From: Chloroflexota bacterium
GTDB lineage: Bacteria > Chloroflexota > Anaerolineae > B4-G1
Length of the DNA stretch: 8,237 nt
Assembly: GCA_003648125.1 (NCBI GenBank)
Contig: QMOE01000076.1
Coordinates: 1 to 8,237 of the forward strand
Reading direction: 5' to 3'
The translations under genes were made by a program, and so were the position numbers. This document shows, piece by piece, positions 5,468 through 8,237 of the stretch (position 1 is the stretch's first letter; each line of letters starts with the position of its first letter). The notes under the pieces were generated by a model. That model searched no databases. It was not told the origin of the DNA and saw only the letters and a program-made list of their open reading frames with translations.

Positions 5468-7156
5468 TTTTAACCAGTCACCGTCGTCGAAAAGGACGTA
5501 GGTCTCGCCGCTGTCGGTGCGGATGATGGCGCCGCGCTCGAAATCCTGCACCGTGCCGTTAAAGCCACGCTCGCCGTCGGTGGCCCAGCCCAGACCGTTG
5601 CGTACCTCTGTGTAGGTGCACCAGATTTTGCCGAATCCCCGTTTGGGCGTGGGCGGGCTTTCCTCCGGCGCGCTATCTGAGCAGGAGTACTCTGGGTCGC
5701 CTTCGTGCCAGATGTCTTGATACGATCCCCATATCCCGCTGTTGTGCACGGCCAGCATGTTGTCGGTGTCCTCGCGCCAGAACATTTGTCCCCATTCAAA
5801 GTGCTGTTGGGCCATCCAGGAATCGTGGGCTGCGCCGGTCGCGCAGCCTAAGCGGGCCTGCTCCGATTGCCAGATGGAGGCAAAGGGGCCTGTGACCGCC
5901 GGGCAGGCTGGGGTGGGGGTCTCTGTGGGGAGAGGGGTGGATGTGGGCTGCGGGGTCACTGTTGGAGGTGGTGTGTCGGATGTGGTGGTTGAAGGCGGGG
6001 ATGGAGTGTCCGTGTCGCTGGGAATTGGAGAGGCGGATGGTGAGATGGGGGTGTTGGTTGTGGTGGGGACATTTTCTGCTGCGGCTTCGCCGGTGGGCGT
6101 TGCCGAAGCCAGGTCAGCGACCGCCGGGGTGGGAGGCCGGTCGCCGAAAAGCCAGGCTGTTCCCAGTATCGCGCCTCCCAGAAGCGCCACAGCCAGAATT
6201 GCCGCGCCGCCTGCTACGATCCACTTCCAGGGGGTAGCTTTACGGCGGGCGGTAGGTGGAGTGGGTGCCACCACCCGTGTGCCTGTGGCACGCTGGGGTG
6301 CGGGGTGGGCCACGACTCGCGTGCTGCCTTGGATGGGGTATTTCAGCGCGGCGCTCATTTCTGTCGCATTTTTGAAGCGGGCCTCTGGCCGCAGTTCCAG
6401 CGCGCGCGTCAGTGCTGTTTCCACGTGAGGGCTTGTTTGGGGGTTCAACGCCCGCACCGGAGAGAGGATGGCTGGGTTCACGATGCGCTGTGTCGCCGTC
6501 GGCGGGGATTGCCCGGTCAGGGCGTGGTAGAGGGTCGCGCCCAGGCCGTAGATATCTGAGCGCGGGTCGGTGTGGCCGGCGGTATCGTATTGCTCCGGTG
6601 GGGCGTACTCTGGCGTGCCCATTGAGCGGATGGCGGTGCGGGTGCGCGGGTCGTGGGGATCCCATAGTTTGACCAGTCCAAAATCCACCAGCATTGCCCG
6701 TCCGTCGGGGCGGATGATGACGTTTTGCGGTTTGATGTCGCGGTGGAGCACTCCCTGGTCGTGGCAGTAGGCCAGTGCGTCCAGTAATTGGCCGGCCCAG
6801 GTCAACACATCTCTCTCCGGTAATGTCCCTTGCCGGGCGATGAGGTCGGCCAGGCTTTCGCCAGCGACAAAGTTCATCACCAGGTAGGTGTTGTTCCCCT
6901 CCTCGAAAAAGTCGGTGACGTTCACCAAGTTGGGATGGTCGAGGCGGGCCAGGACGGTGGCTTCTTGCTGGAACTGCTGGCGCAGTTGGGCCAGGGTTTG
7001 AGGATCAAGCCCCGGCTGGGAAGTCATCTCCTTGAGGGCGATAGGGATGTTGAGCCGGGTGTCCCAGGCGCGGTAGACGGCTCCCATCCCGCCTTGCCCC
7101 AATAGGGAGACGATGCGGTAGCGGTTTTGGAGTACTTGTCCGGTCTCGAATGTCAT
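5465..7156 (-). CDS. Transmembrane Ser/Thr kinase with LGFP-like outer domain
   Basis: The N-terminal kinase domain (about 13-275) is complete: GQGGMGAVY (20-28), Lys42, Glu65, HRD 138-140 with Lys142 and Asn145, DFG 158-160, GTPEYAPPE 180-188 and Asp201. A juxtamembrane stretch leads to one membrane helix (about 312-336). Outside it lies a Thr/Ser/Pro-rich linker (about 340-416), then a 147-residue domain with two stretches resembling LGFP repeats: LGCATGAA...QHFEWGQMFW (437-460) and LGWATDGE...VQDFERGAII (522-545). It has four Cys (418, 438, 492, 513) that could form disulfides. LGFP-like repeats are associated with cell-surface or wall binding, so it probably senses an outer ligand and signals inward. 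The ATG start has GAGGTG four bases upstream. It follows the propeller-like gene by 19 bp, so they share a transcript. It is clearly related to the zinc-ribbon kinase (shared QGGMGAVY and HPNLV) but has an entirely different sensor. Confidence 0.95.
   Translation of the reverse strand: MTFETGQVLQNRYRIVSLLGQGGMGAVYRAWDTRLNIPIALKEMTSQPGLDPQTLAQLRQQFQQEATVLARLDHPNLVNVTDFFEEGNNTYLVMNFVAGESLADLIARQGTLPERDVLTWAGQLLDALAYCHDQGVLHRDIKPQNVIIRPDGRAMLVDFGLVKLWDPHDPRTRTAIRSMGTPEYAPPEQYDTAGHTDPRSDIYGLGATLYHALTGQSPPTATQRIVNPAILSPVRALNPQTSPHVETALTRALELRPEARFKNATEMSAALKYPIQGSTRVVAHPAPQRATGTRVVAPTPPTARRKATPWKWIVAGGAAILAVALLGGAILGTAWLFGDRPPTPAVADLASATPTGEAAAENVPTTTNTPISPSASPIPSDTDTPSPPSTTTSDTPPPTVTPQPTSTPLPTETPTPACPAVTGPFASIWQSEQARLGCATGAAHDSWMAQQHFEWGQMFWREDTDNMLAVHNSGIWGSYQDIWHEGDPEYSCSDSAPEESPPTPKRGFGKIWCTYTEVRNGLGWATDGERGFNGTVQDFERGAIIRTDSGETYVLFDDGDWLK
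5910..5937 (+). other. G-quadruplex motif in the kinase linker region
   Basis: Four G-runs (5910-5913, 5915-5919, 5927-5930, 5934-5937) are separated by loops of 1, 7 and 3 bases on the plus strand, which is the template for the minus-strand gene. It arises from Pro- and Thr-rich codons in the outer linker. Confidence 0.5.
5925..5939. repeat. 15-bp direct repeat, copy 1 (pair at 7885-7899)
   Basis: GTGGGGAGAGGGGTG is identical at 7885-7899. Both copies encode TPLPT on the minus strand, one in the linker of each membrane protein. It is either shared low-complexity codon use or a trace of linker exchange between the two genes. Confidence 0.55.
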
Positions 7157-7160
7157 ACGT

Positions 7161-7166
7161 CACCTC
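7161..7166 (-). promoter_or_regulatory. Ribosome binding site of the transmembrane kinase
   Basis: GAGGTG on the minus strand lies four bases before the ATG at 7156, within the 19-bp gap after the propeller-like gene. It supports this start over later Met codons. Confidence 0.7.
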
Positions 7167-7175
7167 GTTCTTTGA

Positions 7176-8222
7176 TCACCATCCCCAGCGCGCGCAAAGT
7201 TTGTACGTCTCTGCTGCGCTGGTCACGTTGTGCGGGTTGGAACCATCGGCGTTGGCGACCCAAAAATCGTACGCTCCCACTGTCCCCACCGGCAACTTGT
7301 AGAGGATCATTGAGCCATCTGGGGAGAGGTAGGATTCGTGAGCGACGGGGATCACGGGTTCGTAGCCGGCGGAGTACGGGCTGGCCCGGTGCAGGGTGTC
7401 GCGGATGGTAAAGTAGCAATAGGAACTGTCGGAAGACCATAGAATTGGCTCTTGTTCGTTGAGACGGCCAGTGTAGATGGCGTGTACCTGTTCACCATCT
7501 GATGTGCGGTACATGCTCAAGGAGTAGCCGTCTACGGCTTCCCAGATATTGATTTTGTACTCTCCGCTCGGCGAGGGGCAGTCTTTGGGAAAGGCAATGC
7601 CGCAGCGAGAGCCATAGTACAGGTTGAATGTCTCGCCCATCAGCGTCGTTGCCGTGGCGCCGCCAGCGCAGGTGGAGTGGGCATAGTCAATCGGGCCGAC
7701 AATTTGCCCTTGCGACCACGATGGGTCGGTTGAGGCCAGGTAATAGGCGCTGCCGGCCTCGATGGTGTAAAAGATGCGGCCCGTCTCGCCGGGGGGAGGC
7801 GGGGGCAATGGGGATGGGGTGGCGGGTTGTTCCGCACCTGCCGGGGTCGAGGTTGGCTGGGCGGTTTCTCCCGATGGCGTCGTGGTGGGGAGAGGGGTGC
7901 TTTCCGGCGTTGACGTGAAGGTTGGAGAGTCTGTGGATGTGGGAGAGGGGGTGGGGGTGGATGGGACTGGCGTTGATGTTGGCGTGAGTGTCGGGGTGGG
8001 GGGGCTGGTCAGGGGCCGAGTGGGGGTGGATGAGGGCGTAGCCGGCGCAACGGCGACGCTCGAAAGAGTCTGTGTCGGTTCGGGCTGGCCCCAGGGGGTG
8101 TTCTGCCGCAGCAACCATCCTCCTCCTGCCAGGAGTAGGAGCAGCAGTGGCAGCCCAATGAGGAGCAGTGGCAATGTCCGCCGTCGTTTTTGCTCCAGCA
8201 GGGCCGTCTTGGTCGCGCGCAT
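7176..8222 (-). CDS. Membrane-anchored protein with Thr/Pro linker and TolB-like domain
   Basis: The protein has a basic N-terminus (KRRR, 12-15), one membrane helix (about 17-38) and a Thr/Pro/Ser linker of about 100 residues (41-145), then an outer domain (about 147-348). The outer domain has propeller-like strands: CPSPSGEYKINIW, LWSSDSSYCYFTI, and LSPDGSMILY followed by FWVANADGSNPHNVT, which resembles a TolB/PD40 blade. It has five Cys (185, 207, 215, 269, 343). It probably sits on the outer face as a binding or sensing protein. It is followed by the transmembrane kinase 19 bp later, and the two have matching linkers, so a partnership is likely. The ATG at 8222 has no SD in the 15 bases before the window edge and the frame stays open to the edge, so the true start may lie outside. 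The fold assignment is tentative. Confidence 0.88.
   Translation of the reverse strand: MRATKTALLEQKRRRTLPLLLIGLPLLLLLLAGGGWLLRQNTPWGQPEPTQTLSSVAVAPATPSSTPTRPLTSPPTPTLTPTSTPVPSTPTPSPTSTDSPTFTSTPESTPLPTTTPSGETAQPTSTPAGAEQPATPSPLPPPPPGETGRIFYTIEAGSAYYLASTDPSWSQGQIVGPIDYAHSTCAGGATATTLMGETFNLYYGSRCGIAFPKDCPSPSGEYKINIWEAVDGYSLSMYRTSDGEQVHAIYTGRLNEQEPILWSSDSSYCYFTIRDTLHRASPYSAGYEPVIPVAHESYLSPDGSMILYKLPVGTVGAYDFWVANADGSNPHNVTSAAETYKLCARWGW
7885..7899. repeat. 15-bp direct repeat, copy 2 (pair at 5925-5939)
   Basis: Identical to the copy in the kinase linker and encoding the same residues. It lies about 1.96 kb from its partner in the same orientation, so recombination between the two would delete the intervening parts and fuse the linkers. 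Confidence 0.55.
7941..7965 (+). other. G-quadruplex motif in the propeller-like protein's linker
   Basis: G-runs at 7941-7943, 7947-7951, 7953-7957 and 7963-7965 have loops of 3, 1 and 5 bases on the plus strand. The motif lies within the Thr/Pro linker codons. Confidence 0.5.
7993..8026 (+). other. Second G-quadruplex motif in the same linker
   Basis: G-runs at 7993-7996, 7998-8004, 8012-8015 and 8022-8026 have loops of 1, 7 and 6 bases. Long G-runs such as the seven at 7998-8004 are also prone to slippage, which could vary linker length or frame. Confidence 0.45.
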
Positions 8223-8237
8223 GGAAGGGAAACGGTC

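Noticed and set aside
5742..6428. 228-aa plus-strand Gly/Val-rich open frame opposite the transmembrane kinase
   Set aside because: The Gly/Val bias is just the complement of the Thr/Pro linker codons. No recognisable domain.
1..8237. CRISPR array, tRNA, rRNA, insertion sequence or integrase
   Set aside because: No regularly spaced repeats with unique spacers, no cloverleaf or rRNA signature, and no transposase or integrase reading frame were seen on either strand.

Overview
The window is about 8.2 kb of moderately GC-rich bacterial chromosome. It encodes a cluster of eukaryote-like signalling proteins: two Hanks-type Ser/Thr kinases, an FHA phosphothreonine reader fused to a NERD nuclease-like domain, a VWA-domain protein, a DA1-like zinc peptidase and a membrane-anchored beta-propeller-like protein. 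Zinc-ribbon kinases, long Thr/Pro 'TPTPT' linkers on the outer side of the membrane, and a DUF104-type antitoxin together suggest Chloroflexota (Anaerolineae-like). That is an inference from gene style only, because no rRNA or marker gene is present.

Layout from left to right. (1) Positions 1-136 hold no gene. They contain a 92-bp palindromic intergenic repeat with a smaller perfect palindrome nested in it, and an SD-like GAGGAGG on the minus strand at the very edge. (2) Positions 137-5166, all minus strand and read right to left, are four tightly arranged genes: DA1-like peptidase, VWA protein, NERD-FHA protein, and zinc-ribbon kinase with a C-terminal membrane tail. The first two are 3 bp apart and the last two overlap by 4 bp (GTGA). 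A 186-bp gap (2866-3051) separates the two pairs and holds a candidate extended -10 promoter and a palindrome. All four genes start with GTG. (3) Positions 5167-5221 are a short divergent control region with a good plus-strand promoter. It drives a 72-aa orphan DUF104-type antitoxin (5222-5440), the only plus-strand gene. (4) A C-rich heptad repeat lies in the 24-bp convergent gap. (5) Positions 5465-8222, minus strand, are a second operon: a membrane-anchored TolB/WD-like protein followed 19 bp later by a transmembrane kinase with LGFP-like repeats outside the cell. The upstream protein may begin beyond the right edge.

How the parts may work together (inference). The right operon looks like a surface sensor pair: an outer beta-propeller-like protein and a kinase with an outer ligand-binding region, built with near-identical Thr/Pro linkers. 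The left operon looks like an intracellular phospho-signalling module. The zinc-ribbon kinase, held on the inner face of the membrane, would phosphorylate threonines. The FHA domain of its translationally coupled neighbour would read them and place or gate a NERD nuclease-like domain. The VWA protein could serve as a metal-dependent scaffold, and the DA1-like peptidase as the proteolytic arm. The combination is the most interesting thing in the window. No phosphatase (PP2C) or obvious toxin is present within the boundaries.
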